Assembly (NCBI RefSeq): GCF_014836495.1
Contig: NZ_JACSQT010000002.1
Coordinates: forward strand, 372,001-436,000
Length of the DNA: 64,000 nt
DNA from: Cytobacillus stercorigallinarum
GTDB lineage: Bacteria; Bacillota; Bacilli; Bacillales; Cytobacillaceae
Direction: 5' to 3'
How positions within the stretch are numbered: the first letter of the stretch is position 1; every line of letters starts with the position of its first letter. The notes under the pieces were generated by a model, which saw nothing but the letters and a program-made list of their open reading frames with translations, did no database searches and was not told the origin of the DNA. A program made the translations under genes and the position numbers. Below are positions 50,976-60,866 of the stretch, piece by piece.

Positions 50976-52121
50976 TCAGCTTGATAAAAGCGAATAGATA
51001 TAGGCTCTTGTTTCCTCATCTACTTCTTGTATGTCCGATAATGTCGGTGCTTTTACACAGGAATGTCTATTTAAAGCTTGTTCAATTAACTCCTCAATCT
51101 TTAAAAAGCTTATTTTCCCTTCTAAAAATGCTGCAACCGCTGCTTCATTAGCTGCATTTAAAACTGCAGGCATCGATCCACCTTCTTTTCCTGCCTGATA
51201 AGCAAGCGCTAAACAACGGAAGCGATCATAGTCCATTTCTTTAAAATGTAGCTGACCAATCTCGGCTAGATTTAATCGCTTATTCTTTAAAGGTAAACGG
51301 TCCGGGTAAGAAAGCGCGTATTGGATAGGAACCCTCATATCCGGTGTGCCTAATTGAGCGATCACACTACTATCATGGAATTCAACCATTGAATGAATGA
51401 TGCTCTCGTTATGAAGGAGACAATCAATCTTATCGTATGGTAATGAGAATAACCAATGTGCTTCGATTACTTCTAAGCCTTTATTCATCATAGTTGCTGA
51501 ATCAATTGTGATTTTTGCACCCATTGACCAGTTGGGATGATTTAATGCTTGTTCCACTGTTACTGCTTCTAAATCCCCTCTACTATAATCACGAAAAGAT
51601 CCACCAGAAGCGGTTAAAATCAATCTGTCAATATTTTTTGCTTTCTCACCTTGTAAGGCTTGAAAAATCGCTGAATGCTCGCTATCAACAGGCAATAGAT
51701 CCACACCATGGCTTTTCGCTGATTCCATGACTAAATGCCCTGCTGTTACTAATGTTTCCTTATTTGCAATAGCAATCGTCTTTCTTTCTTCAATTGCTTG
51801 TAATGTTGGTTCTAGCCCCACACGTCCTAAAACAGCATTTACTAATATATTTGCTTTGTTATACACTGCCACTTCAGTTAAACCGAGTTGTCCATATGTA
51901 AATGATATGCGTGGAAACTCAGCTTTAAGCATCTCCATTGAACTTTTTTCTAAGACAGAAACAAGCTCTGGATGAAATTCATTGATTACTTGACGGGCAA
52001 AGTTAATATTGTTACCTACTGAAAAAGCCACTAACTGAAATTCATCAGGATGCTGTCTAATGATATCTAACGTTTGTGTACCAATAGAACCTGATGCACC
52101 CATTAAACTAATCTTTTTCAT
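50976..52121 (-). CDS. dxr: 1-deoxy-D-xylulose-5-phosphate reductoisomerase
   Basis: Second step of the MEP isoprenoid pathway. 381 residues (B. subtilis 383) with the NADPH motif [11 protein letters not shown] at the start, [12 protein letters not shown], metal ligands in [11 protein letters not shown], and the GNAxxxM-equivalent [15 protein letters not shown]. Start ATG 52121, nine bases after AGGAG; an ATG three codons earlier lies on that site. Next to uppS-cdsA, all isoprenoid/lipid genes. Confidence 0.96.
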   Translation of the reverse strand: MKKISLMGASGSIGTQTLDIIRQHPDEFQLVAFSVGNNINFARQVINEFHPELVSVLEKSSMEMLKAEFPRISFTYGQLGLTEVAVYNKANILVNAVLGRVGLEPTLQAIEERKTIAIANKETLVTAGHLVMESAKSHGVDLLPVDSEHSAIFQALQGEKAKNIDRLILTASGGSFRDYSRGDLEAVTVEQALNHPNWSMGAKITIDSATMMNKGLEVIEAHWLFSLPYDKIDCLLHNESIIHSMVEFHDSSVIAQLGTPDMRVPIQYALSYPDRLPLKNKRLNLAEIGQLHFKEMDYDRFRCLALAYQAGKEGGSMPAVLNAANEAAVAAFLEGKISFLKIEELIEQALNRHSCVKAPTLSDIQEVDEETRAYIYSLLSS

Positions 52122-52230
52122 TACTATCATCTCCTATTAAGAAAAGCGGAAGGCTTCTACCAAGCTATTACATGATGTATATACACTCTTCTTCGCCTAA
52201 AACAGCGCCTATATAGAATCGTCTCTTTGC

Positions 52231-53031
52231 TTACATGATAGATAAGATAATATACATCAATGGCCATACGAATAACAGGCTATCGAAACGATCAAGTATC
52301 CCACCATGACCAGGTAATATTCTACCTGAATCTTTTACTCCGTAATGTCTTTTGAAAGCTGATTCTGCCAAATCGCCTACTTGTCCAAAAACTGCTAATA
52401 AACATGTCATAAGAATGATGAGAACAGCTGGTTCACTAATATCAGTAAAAATTAAAAATAGACAAGCTACGACAACAGACGAAATCACGCCGCCAATACT
52501 ACCCTCTATTGTTTTATTAGGACTAATATCTGGCCATAGCTTTCTTTTGCCAAATGCCTTTCCAAAAAAATACGCACCTGAATCAGAAGCCCAAATAATG
52601 AAGAGGCTAAAAAAGATCCATATTAGACCATTCTCCATTGCCCTTGTTTCTAAAAAGTAATGAAAACCAAAACCTATATAGATAGTAGAAATGAGCATAA
52701 AGGCCATATCATCATATGTAAAACGATTCTTAGTTAATACTGTATATGTAAGCAAAAGAAGTACACCAAGTATTAATATATCTGACTTTCCAAGCCCTGC
52801 TTGTATCATCCAAGCAAAAGAAAATTCTGAAGGAATCATTATCATCCATAATATAAATGTAGATATGAGTCCTGGAAGGGAAAATAGATTAAACCCTTTC
52901 ATTCTTAATAATTCATATAGACCTACTGTTGCAAAAAAATAGGCAAGGAGCATCAATGGCCACCCACCAATAAATACTAGTGGCAAAAGAACTGCTCCAA
53001 AAATGATTGCTGTGATTACTCTTTCTTTCAT
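52231..53031 (-). CDS. cdsA: Phosphatidate cytidylyltransferase
   Basis: Makes CDP-diacylglycerol for phospholipid synthesis, the substrate of PgsA (also in this window). 266 residues, eight or so membrane helices, and the family signature at the C terminus: KDSGRILPGHGGILDRFDS. Start ATG 53031, nine bases after AAAGGTG. Between uppS and dxr. Confidence 0.96.
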   Translation of the reverse strand: MKERVITAIIFGAVLLPLVFIGGWPLMLLAYFFATVGLYELLRMKGFNLFSLPGLISTFILWMIMIPSEFSFAWMIQAGLGKSDILILGVLLLLTYTVLTKNRFTYDDMAFMLISTIYIGFGFHYFLETRAMENGLIWIFFSLFIIWASDSGAYFFGKAFGKRKLWPDISPNKTIEGSIGGVISSVVVACLFLIFTDISEPAVLIILMTCLLAVFGQVGDLAESAFKRHYGVKDSGRILPGHGGILDRFDSLLFVWPLMYIILSIM

Positions 53032-53048
53032 TCATTTCAACACCTTTA

Positions 53049-53825
53049 TTAAACTCCTCCAAAGCGCCTTTGACGCTTTTGGAATACTTCAACTGCTTCA
53101 ACAAAATGTTCTTCTCCAAAGTCTGGCCATAAAACATCTGTAAACCAGAATTCAGCATAAGCCAGTTGCCATAACATAAAATTACTTAATCGAATTTCCC
53201 CACTTGTTCGTATAAGTAGGTCTGGATCGTTCAACTCACTTGTCATTAAGTACGATGAAAAAACTTCTTCTGTTAGCTTTTCTTCATCTATTATACCACT
53301 TTGTGCATCGATTAAGACGTTTTTAACTGCCTCAATAATTTCAGCTCGACTCCCATAATTCATAGCAAAATTTAACACTAACCCATCATTATGAGCAGTC
53401 GACTGAATCGCTTCGTCAATCGCTTTTAATGTCGCTGATGGTAAAATAGATTTATTGCCAATCATTTTCACTTGAACATTCTCTTCTATTAATTCAGGTA
53501 AAAACGTTTGCAGAAATTCGGATGGCAGCTTCATAAGAAAATCGACTTCCATTTTTGGCCTCTTCCAATTCTCAGTAGAGAAGGCGTATAATGTTAACGT
53601 TTTAACGCCGAGTTCATTGGCGAATCGAGTAATCTTTCTAACGACTTTTGCCCCTTCATGATGACCTGCAACACGTGGCAACGTTCTTTTTTTAGCCCAG
53701 CGACCATTACCATCCATAATGATGGCTACATGCTCTGGAATTGGTTGTGCTTTAATATTATCTATTCTTTCTTGAAGCTCTATTGAGTCATTATTATTTT
53801 TCCAAAGTTTCATTTTATCGAACAT
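53049..53825 (-). CDS. uppS: Undecaprenyl pyrophosphate synthase
   Basis: cis-Prenyltransferase making the C55 carrier for wall peptidoglycan. 258 residues (B. subtilis 260): HVAIIMDGNGRWAKKR holds the catalytic aspartate, followed by GHHEGAKVV, TLYAFSTENWKRP and DLLIRTSGEIRLSNFM. Start ATG 53825 with AAAAGGAGTATTCAA; the eleven-codon extension upstream lacks a site. Own sigma-A promoter at 53959-53987. Confidence 0.97.
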   Translation of the reverse strand: MFDKMKLWKNNNDSIELQERIDNIKAQPIPEHVAIIMDGNGRWAKKRTLPRVAGHHEGAKVVRKITRFANELGVKTLTLYAFSTENWKRPKMEVDFLMKLPSEFLQTFLPELIEENVQVKMIGNKSILPSATLKAIDEAIQSTAHNDGLVLNFAMNYGSRAEIIEAVKNVLIDAQSGIIDEEKLTEEVFSSYLMTSELNDPDLLIRTSGEIRLSNFMLWQLAYAEFWFTDVLWPDFGEEHFVEAVEVFQKRQRRFGGV

Positions 53826-53958
53826 TTGAATACTCCTTTTAATAGGCTGATTTACCATTAAATAAGAAATACAATATATTTAATGGATAAGCACCCTTTT
53901 CCGTTCATACTACTTCGATGATTAAACGAGTGACGCTTTTGCCATTTCAGATATATTC

Positions 53959-53987
53959 ATTATAGGCAGAATAAGTAAGCACATCAA
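53959..53987 (-). promoter_or_regulatory. Sigma-A promoter of uppS
   Basis: TTGATG (53982-53987), exactly 17 bases, consensus TATAAT (53959-53964), minus strand. Confidence 0.8.
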
Positions 53988-54211
53988 TAACTTTCCTACA
54001 ATTGTGCTCCTCATTTTAAAGATTACCACAAAACGATGCAATAAGATATTTTTTTAAGATATTAATTAGAAAATATAAGATCGATTTCATAGATGGCCGT
54101 TTTGTTTTATCTGCCAACAAATTCTACCAGTTAAGATAAGAGTTCAATATTCTTCTACGCTACTGTTCTTTTCACTTTATTCAAAAATACGAAATGTAAG
54201 AATCGGTCCAT

Positions 54212-54246
54212 TATAGAAAAAGCCCCCTATTTATCATAGAGGGCTT
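54212..54246 (-). terminator. Terminator after frr
   Basis: AAGCCC-CTAT / ATAG-GGGCTT stem with one T-G pair and a five-base loop, then TTTTC. Confidence 0.8.
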
Positions 54247-54289
54247 CGCCTACAATCGAAAAAGTATGTCTTATATAAGGTAAATAAGA

Positions 54290-54847
54290 TTATACTTCTA
54301 AAATTTCTTTTTCTTTATCTTTTGTTAATTCATCAATTTTCTTGATAAACTCATCTGTTGCTTTTTGAATATCATCTGAATAACCACGTTGATCATCTTC
54401 AGTGATTTCACCATTTTTTTCTAGTTTTTTTAGATCATCATTACCGTCTCTTCTAATATTACGGATGCCTACTTTTGCTTCTTCCGCTTCCTTTTTCACA
54501 ACTTTTACAAGTTCCTTACGGCGCTCCTCAGTTAGTTGTGGAATAGATAAACGAATCAAGTTTCCATCGCTTGTTGGAGTAAGTCCTAAATCTGATTTCA
54601 AGATTGCCTTTTCAATGTCACCTAATACAGATTTATCATAGGGTTGAATGACTAATAAACGTGCTTCTGGTACAGATACACCAGCTAATTGGTTAATAGG
54701 TGTTGGTGCACCATAGTAATCTACTGTTATTCTATCTAATATAGAAGAATTAGCTTTCCCAGCTCGAATACCGGCTAATTCGCGTGAGTAAGATTGTGTT
54801 GCTTTTGTCATACGTTCTTTTACATTAGCTATGATATTTTTTGGCAT
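54290..54847 (-). CDS. frr: Ribosome recycling factor
   Basis: Splits post-termination ribosomes with EF-G. 185 residues, the usual size, two domains: the three-helix bundle ([20 protein letters not shown] at the start) and the beta domain ([20 protein letters not shown]). Start ATG begins right after the pyrH stop codon with no gap, GGGGGAAAAACTA being the site inside pyrH. Confidence 0.98.
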   Translation of the reverse strand: MPKNIIANVKERMTKATQSYSRELAGIRAGKANSSILDRITVDYYGAPTPINQLAGVSVPEARLLVIQPYDKSVLGDIEKAILKSDLGLTPTSDGNLIRLSIPQLTEERRKELVKVVKKEAEEAKVGIRNIRRDGNDDLKKLEKNGEITEDDQRGYSDDIQKATDEFIKKIDELTKDKEKEILEV

Positions 54848-55573
54848 TTAGTTTTTCCCCCTTACGATTGTACCGATTGGCTCGCCTAATACAGCTCGAT
54901 TGATATTTCCTTTTTCCATAATAGAAAAGACAATCAGTGGAATATTATTATCCATGCAAAGTGATGATGCAGTTGAATCCATTACGGCTAATCCTTCTTT
55001 AATAACGTCTAAATAGGATAGTTCATCGTATTTCTTTGCATTTTTATCGATTCGTGGATCAGCAGAGTATACACCGTCAACATTATTTTTTGCCATTAAG
55101 ATCACTTCAGCATCAATTTCAGCTGCCCTTAATGCTGCTGTTGTATCTGTTGAGAAATAAGGGTTTCCTGTGCCTGCAGCGAAAATAACGACCCTTTTCT
55201 TTTCCAAGTGACGAATGGCTTTTCTACGGATATATGGCTCAGCAACTTGTCTCATTTCAATTGATGTTTGGACTCTTGTTTCAATTCCAAGTTGTTCTAA
55301 ACTATCTTGAAGCGCTAAGGAGTTCATTACCGTTGCAAGCATTCCCATATAATCTGCATTAGCACGTTCCATGCCCATCTCTTCACCAATCTTACCACGC
55401 CAAATATTGCCGCCACCAACAACGACAGCTACTTCAACATCTAGCTCAGCTAAGTCTTTCACTTGCTGCGCGACTGATTTAATTACCGATGGATTAATGC
55501 CGAAACCTTGTTCTCCAGCTAATGCTTCACCACTTAATTTTAAAACAACTCTTTTATACTTAGGGTCGCTCAT
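54848..55573 (-). CDS. pyrH: UMP kinase
   Basis: Phosphorylates UMP to UDP, feeding pyrimidine synthesis. 241 residues (B. subtilis 240): [32 protein letters not shown] and the [14 protein letters not shown] nucleotide segment. Start ATG 55573, five bases after GGAGG; the four-codon extension upstream covers that site. Between tsf and frr. Confidence 0.97.
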   Translation of the reverse strand: MSDPKYKRVVLKLSGEALAGEQGFGINPSVIKSVAQQVKDLAELDVEVAVVVGGGNIWRGKIGEEMGMERANADYMGMLATVMNSLALQDSLEQLGIETRVQTSIEMRQVAEPYIRRKAIRHLEKKRVVIFAAGTGNPYFSTDTTAALRAAEIDAEVILMAKNNVDGVYSADPRIDKNAKKYDELSYLDVIKEGLAVMDSTASSLCMDNNIPLIVFSIMEKGNINRAVLGEPIGTIVRGKN

Positions 55574-55660
55574 AAGAACCTCCATAATGAATAGTAAGCA
55601 ATAGTTTTTATGAAGAAAAGCTTTTGCTTAAAATTTCAAATTACATTTATTCTAACAAAC

Positions 55661-55681
55661 AGGGAACACACAGTGTTCCCT
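55661..55681 (-). terminator. Hairpin after tsf
   Basis: Perfect stem AGGGAACAC / GTGTTCCCT with a TGT loop, 33 bp after tsf; the following GTTTGTTAG is a weak U-run, so probably partial termination. Confidence 0.65.
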
Positions 55682-55713
55682 ACAAAATTCATCTACTATG
55701 TGTAGATTATTTA

Positions 55714-56595
55714 TTATTTTTTCACTTGGCTCATTACTTCTTCTGCAAAATTATCTTCGCGTTTTTCGATACCTTCTCCTACTTCGTAACGTACGAATTC
55801 GCTAATTTTACCGCCTTTAGAAGCAACAAATTTACCAACTTTTTCATCTGGGTTTTTAACAAATGATTGATCGTTTACACAAACTTCTTCGAAGTATTTA
55901 CCTAAGCGACCTTCAACCATTTTCTCAACGATTTTTTCTGGTTTACCTTCGTTAAGTGCTTGTTGAGTAAGAACTTGACGCTCATGTTCAACTTCTTCTT
56001 GTGAAACTTCATCACGAGAGATATATTTAGGATTTAAAGCTGCAATGTGCATAGATACGTCTTTTGCTGCTTCTTCATCAGTTGTACCTTCAAGAACTGT
56101 AAGTACACCAATGCGGCCACCCATGTGTAGGTATGCGCCAAAAGCATCGTTATCTGTTTTTGTTTTAATTTCAAAACGACGTAATGATAGTTTCTCACCA
56201 ATTTTTGAAATAGCTGTATTGATATGAGATTCAACTGTGTTACCATTTGTCATAGACCCTTGAAGAGCTTCTTCAAGTGACGCAGGTTTTGCACTTAACA
56301 AGTGCTCTCCTAATTCTTTAACAAGTGTTTGGAAACCTTCGTTTTTAGCAACGAAGTCTGTTTCAGCATTTACTTCAAGAATAACTGCTTCATTTCCTTC
56401 TACTTTAATAGAAGTTAAACCTTCAGCAGCGATACGATCGCCTTTCTTCGCAGCTTTTGCAATACCTTTTTCACGAAGAAAGTCAATTGCTTTTTCCATA
56501 TCTCCGTCTACTTCTTGAAGTGCTTTTTTACAATCCATCATTCCAGCACCTGTTTTTTCACGTAATTCTTTTACCATTTGTGCAGTAATTGCCAT
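55714..56595 (-). CDS. tsf: Elongation factor Ts
   Basis: GDP-GTP exchange factor for EF-Tu. 293 residues, the B. subtilis length: UBA-like N terminus [20 protein letters not shown] with the TDFVAKN motif near 80, then the dimerisation domain. ATG 56595 with AAGGAGGATTCCATA. Follows rpsB after an attenuator-like hairpin. Confidence 0.98.
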   Translation of the reverse strand: MAITAQMVKELREKTGAGMMDCKKALQEVDGDMEKAIDFLREKGIAKAAKKGDRIAAEGLTSIKVEGNEAVILEVNAETDFVAKNEGFQTLVKELGEHLLSAKPASLEEALQGSMTNGNTVESHINTAISKIGEKLSLRRFEIKTKTDNDAFGAYLHMGGRIGVLTVLEGTTDEEAAKDVSMHIAALNPKYISRDEVSQEEVEHERQVLTQQALNEGKPEKIVEKMVEGRLGKYFEEVCVNDQSFVKNPDEKVGKFVASKGGKISEFVRYEVGEGIEKREDNFAEEVMSQVKK

Positions 56596-56737
56596 TATGG
56601 AATCCTCCTTATTGAATATGTAAATGTCGTAAACGAACATTCAGCATGTTTTTTTATTACATTATCTTTTCCAACTATTGCGTGTGCCAATCGTTCTCTT
56701 TGCATTTGCAGGTAATAAATACGTCATTCTTTTTAAA

Positions 56738-56774
56738 AAAAGGTGATAAAGGGTGCTCCCTATTATCACCTTTT
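56738..56774 (-). terminator. Hairpin between rpsB and tsf
   Basis: AAAGGTGATAA-AGGG / CCCT-TATCACCTTT stem followed by TTTT. Probably an attenuator that lowers tsf relative to rpsB, or a terminator with read-through. Confidence 0.75.
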
Positions 56775-56797
56775 CAAAATAACGCATTTCATAGCAA

Positions 56798-57511
<714 letters not shown>

Positions 57512-57546
57512 CTAATGGTTTTTATTTTCCTCCGCTCATATCATCT

Positions 57547-57583
57547 TTAACTAGAAACTGTATTGACAGCACCAACTAGTTAA
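57547..57583 (-). promoter_or_regulatory. Leader hairpin of rpsB
   Basis: Perfect TTAACTAG / CTAGTTAA stem enclosing an inner CTGT-CAAT-ACAG hairpin, 48 bp upstream of the rpsB start and downstream of the promoter. No U-run; possible S2-binding leader element. Confidence 0.45.
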
Positions 57584-57615
57584 ATCAATAAGCGTGTGTA
57601 TTAACACCGTTTTAT

Positions 57616-57644
57616 AATATAGCATAACTCCAGTAAGTAAGCAA
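57616..57644 (-). promoter_or_regulatory. Promoter of rpsB-tsf
   Basis: TTGCTT (57639-57644), exactly 17 bases, TATATT (57616-57621), with an extended TGC before the -10. It lies 9 bp after the swrB stop codon. Confidence 0.75.
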
Positions 57645-57653
57645 GACTTATCA

Positions 57654-58154
57654 TCATTCCATAGAAAATTTCAATAAAAGTTCTACTTCCTTTTTTCCTT
57701 TATTCATGTATTTTGCAATTTCTTCAACGGAGTTCCCTTGATGATAAAGCTCCTGAATAGAAGAATGGGTAGTCGCTTCATTTTCTTCTCTTTGATGATC
57801 AATAGGAGTATCCTTATTGGCTTGATTAGCTTGATAAATAGATGCAGCCTTCTTTTTAGCTGTTGTTGCTGGATAGCGTTTATTCAACTCTTGTGGATTT
57901 GCCTCCGTTTGTAGGTTAGATTCGTTATTTACCGGAGATAATGTATTTCTTTGTTGGATTTGCTTTAAAAAGGCTTCATTCTCTTCACGCATTTCCGTTA
58001 GGTATATCGCTAATAATTGATCCATTTGTTCTATATTATTTTTTTGTTCTTTTTCTAAAGAAACAAAACGGTTTTGCCGTAAATAAAGGAGAAGAATCGC
58101 AGTTATTGCGAGTATATTCAATATAAGACTTATGATAAGGAAGAAAACAATCAT
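57654..58154 (-). CDS. swrB: Swarming motility protein SwrB
   Basis: Activator of flagellar type III secretion and of hook-basal-body completion in B. subtilis. 166 residues (B. subtilis 167): N-terminal transmembrane anchor (about 3-24, FFLIISLILNILAITAIL), a charged coiled coil (about 32-65), an N/Q-rich linker, and a C-terminal helix-turn-helix-like segment (IQELYHQGNSVEEIAKYMNK). Start ATG with AAAAAGGGGATAA. Last gene of the fla/che operon, directly before the rpsB promoter, with no terminator between. Confidence 0.9.
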   Translation of the reverse strand: MIVFFLIISLILNILAITAILLLYLRQNRFVSLEKEQKNNIEQMDQLLAIYLTEMREENEAFLKQIQQRNTLSPVNNESNLQTEANPQELNKRYPATTAKKKAASIYQANQANKDTPIDHQREENEATTHSSIQELYHQGNSVEEIAKYMNKGKKEVELLLKFSME

Positions 58155-58197
58155 TATTTATCCCCTTTTTTATAAACTATAAGTGACTCTCTGCTTT

Positions 58198-59535
58198 TTA
58201 ATTTTCGATAGGTGATACTACAAATTCTGATTGATTAAAATGAATGGTCACATGCGCATTCGGCTTTTTAAATAACTTGGCGTACTTTCCTTTTTTTATC
58301 TTCGTTTGTGGGTAAAGATCTCCAAGAATTTTGATAGCTAGCTTTTTCTTTTGTAAGGAGTGGTGGCTTTCTATCTCTTGTTTCTTTTTCGTCAGATTTA
58401 AAATTTCTTGGTCGATATGTTTCTTAGTCTTTTTATGCTTTACTGCCAACGGATGTCCCTGCTGATCCTCCTGCAATTTATACTCAATTGAGACTAACTT
58501 TTGTTTGACGATATTTAATTCAGCAAGTTTGGTCGAGATTTCTCCTAGCTTTTCTTGTAGTGAATGATCCTCTTCTTTTAATTCAATTTCAGTATATGTA
58601 TAATGGTGATTGCCAATATCTTTGACAATCAATTCACCATATGTTGATAAATGCCCCCCGATGACAGATGCATTATTTGCAAAAATATGTTCCTTGGCAA
58701 CTACTACACTATGAAGGATAGAACGCTCTATATAAATATTACTTGCCGATTCTACCGCAGCTTGATTTAAAAAAGTGGCTCTAATACTGCCTTGAGCCTG
58801 AATTTTACCATATTGATTCCCCAAGACTCCACCTTCAATATAAATATAGCCTTGTGCCTCTAATTTGGCGTTTTCAACAGTTCCTTCTACTCTTATATTA
58901 CCTGTTGCGGCAATATGGCTCCCTGTTAAGACATTCCCTTTTACAACCACATGGCCATCAAATTTTATGATCCCTTTTCCAGGATGATAATCACCATCTA
59001 TTACTTGTATCGGCAAAACAGATAAGGTGTCTTTTGACAGTAAGACTTCACCATTAATTAAAGAATAATATTGTCCATGATGAAAAATGACATTTTCCCC
59101 TGGGGTGATATGTAATTCTCTCCCATCCATACTGTTCACTCTGCGTCCATGTACATCGATTCCGTCCGTCCCAGGTGTAGCTGGAAAAATGGTTGCGACC
59201 ACCTCACCGTTTGTTACTGTCAGCATATGCCGATGGATGTCAGTAAGCTTCTCTCGCTTCTCACTATGCAAATTTAACTTTTCCTTTACTAAATAAGCAT
59301 CTCTTCCAGCGATTGGTTTCTCGCCCTTTGCAATTTCGATTGGGTAAGTGTAGGCTTGAGGGTCTTCGACGATTTTCGCGATTAGTGCATGGTCAAGTCC
59401 ATATGTAATATTCGCCTTAAGAATACTATTTTCTATTACTTTTTTAATATCATCATTTTGTATCTCACTTGCCTTTAGGTGCAACATAGCAGTTAACCTA
59501 TCAGGTGATACAGTAATGATTTGCCCTCTTACCAT
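58198..59535 (-). CDS. FapA-family (DUF342) protein
   Basis: Protein of the FapA/DUF342 family, linked to flagellar assembly or polar organelles in other bacteria. 445 residues from ATG 59535 (AAGGAGGG seven bases upstream): N-terminal domain (about 1-160), a right-handed beta-helix of short imperfect repeats (about 170-310, such as VVVKGNVLTGSHI and NIRVEGTVENAKL), and a C-terminal coiled coil rich in K and E. No signal or membrane helix. B. subtilis has no gene between sigD and swrB, so its place here is notable. Exact role unknown. Confidence 0.8.
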   Translation of the reverse strand: MVRGQIITVSPDRLTAMLHLKASEIQNDDIKKVIENSILKANITYGLDHALIAKIVEDPQAYTYPIEIAKGEKPIAGRDAYLVKEKLNLHSEKREKLTDIHRHMLTVTNGEVVATIFPATPGTDGIDVHGRRVNSMDGRELHITPGENVIFHHGQYYSLINGEVLLSKDTLSVLPIQVIDGDYHPGKGIIKFDGHVVVKGNVLTGSHIAATGNIRVEGTVENAKLEAQGYIYIEGGVLGNQYGKIQAQGSIRATFLNQAAVESASNIYIERSILHSVVVAKEHIFANNASVIGGHLSTYGELIVKDIGNHHYTYTEIELKEEDHSLQEKLGEISTKLAELNIVKQKLVSIEYKLQEDQQGHPLAVKHKKTKKHIDQEILNLTKKKQEIESHHSLQKKKLAIKILGDLYPQTKIKKGKYAKLFKKPNAHVTIHFNQSEFVVSPIEN

Positions 59536-59559
59536 AGAAAAACCCTCCTTCAAAGAACA

Positions 59560-60312
59560 TTAGACGATTTTTTCTAATGTTTTCTTTAACTTTTGAATTG
59601 CCTTTGAATGAATTTGTGAAATTCTAGATGTAGAAAGCTGCATAACTTCCCCAATTTCTGTTAATGTCAGTTCTTCTTTATAAAATAAACTAACCACTAA
59701 TTGTTCCTTTTCGTTTAATTGCTTAATTTGGGACGTTAATTCTTCAATTATTTCATTTTTCACAAGCTGCTTTTCTGGTAATATCGCTCTTTCATCTTGA
59801 AGAACAAATGAATAATCATCGTAGTCATAGTCACTCGGTTTTTCATCAATAGATAATAAGTTGGCTATGTATTGTTCATTTAAAGTAGCATATACTTCCT
59901 TTGTTGATAATTGCACTTCAAGAGCAATTTCTTCAACTGTGACATTACGCATATAGGCCTGTTCTAGTCTTTCAATCGCCGCTTCCACTTTTTTTGTTCT
60001 TTCTCGCGAGCTTCTAGAAAGCCAATCTTCTTTTCTTAGCCCATCTAAGATGGCGCCTCTTACTCTGAAGGATGCATACGTATCAAATTTAAGGTCTCGA
60101 TTGGGATCGTATTTTTCTAGTGCATCAAATAAACCCATCATGCCTAAACTTTTCAATTCATCCCTTGACACGTTTTTAGGGAGACCCGCTGCAATTCTCT
60201 GTACATGATAACTCACTAGTGGCATATATCTTTTAACGAGAAAATTACCCGCATCCTGATTTCGTGAACATACCCATTCATCCCAAGCTTTTTCTTCTGA
60301 AACTTGTAGCAT
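59560..60312 (-). CDS. sigD: RNA polymerase sigma factor SigD (FliA-type)
   Basis: Sigma-28 factor for flagellin, chemotaxis and autolysin genes. 250 residues: region 2 with LMRRYMP-like LVKRYMPLVSYHVQRIAAGL and the -10-binding DTYASFRVRGAI, region 3, and region 4 with the helix-turn-helix LTEIGEVMQLSTSRISQIHSK. ATG 60312 is the only usual start in frame, but its AGGAGG is 42 nt upstream with a hairpin between them (60320-60349); see findings. Situated after cheD as in B. subtilis. Confidence 0.94.
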   Translation of the reverse strand: MLQVSEEKAWDEWVCSRNQDAGNFLVKRYMPLVSYHVQRIAAGLPKNVSRDELKSLGMMGLFDALEKYDPNRDLKFDTYASFRVRGAILDGLRKEDWLSRSSRERTKKVEAAIERLEQAYMRNVTVEEIALEVQLSTKEVYATLNEQYIANLLSIDEKPSDYDYDDYSFVLQDERAILPEKQLVKNEIIEELTSQIKQLNEKEQLVVSLFYKEELTLTEIGEVMQLSTSRISQIHSKAIQKLKKTLEKIV

Positions 60313-60319
60313 TGATTGA

Positions 60320-60349
60320 ATCTGGCTAAATACATGATTTAAACCAGAT
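60320..60349 (-). promoter_or_regulatory. Hairpin between the ribosome binding site and start of sigD
   Basis: ATCTGG-TAAAT / ATTTA-CCAGAT, eleven pairs with a small bulge, between AGGAGG (60355-60360) and ATG (60310-60312). Folded, it would leave about 12 nt of single-stranded spacing. Confidence 0.55.
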
Positions 60350-60371
60350 ACTCACCTCCTCTAACAAATAT

Positions 60372-60866
60372 TTATATATATGTGACTCCTTGATTAACCG
60401 TCTTAACCATCATCTTGCCATTCTCTGGGTTGAACTCAATCGTTCGTCCGCAATGACCGCCTACATCTTTACCTGTCACTTCAACTTGCAAGCTTTTTAG
60501 TATTCGTTCTGTAGTGGCAATGTTTCTTTCGCCAATACGGATCACATCTTGGCCAGATGAAAATTTAAACATATGAGCCCCACCTGCAAACTTAGCCATG
60601 ATGGAAATACGATGCGCTCCACTTTTAATTAATTCATCGTACAAATGCTTAATACCTGAATCAGCAAACTTGGCGGGGTTAAATACCTGTGATTTTGCTA
60701 AGGATGAGTCAGGGAGCATAATATGAACCAAACCTGCTATTTTCTTTTTTTGATCATAAAGTACGACACCTACGCAAGAACCTAAACCTGACGTCCGGAT
60801 TAACTGAGGTGCCTGAACAATATGATAGTCAGCTATCCCAACTTTCACGACTTCACTTGTATTCAT
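60372..60866 (-). CDS. cheD: Chemoreceptor glutamine deamidase CheD
   Basis: Deamidates receptor glutamines and interacts with CheC in the adaptation system of Bacillus. 164 residues with the catalytic triad visible: C31 in GLGSCVGVV, H48 in GLVHIMLP and T25 in RTSGLGS; GKDVGGHCGRTI near the end completes the pocket. ATG shares one base with the cheC stop (TAATG), so translation is coupled. cheC-cheD order as in B. subtilis. Confidence 0.96.
   Translation of the reverse strand: MNTSEVVKVGIADYHIVQAPQLIRTSGLGSCVGVVLYDQKKKIAGLVHIMLPDSSLAKSQVFNPAKFADSGIKHLYDELIKSGAHRISIMAKFAGGAHMFKFSSGQDVIRIGERNIATTERILKSLQVEVTGKDVGGHCGRTIEFNPENGKMMVKTVNQGVTYI

Larger units (their letters stand above)
53826..54289. 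other. Intergenic region frr-uppS (464 bp)
   Basis: Contains the frr terminator (54212-54246) and the sigma-A promoter of uppS (53959-53987), leaving a leader of about 125 nt. I see no gene or riboswitch in the remaining AT-rich sequence. Confidence 0.65.

Noticed and set aside
52131-52215. Remnant of a Bacillaceae intergenic repeat starting AAAAGCGGAAGGC
   Set aside because: It faintly resembles dispersed GCGC-rich repeats seen in related genomes, but there is only one copy in the window, so a repeat cannot be shown.
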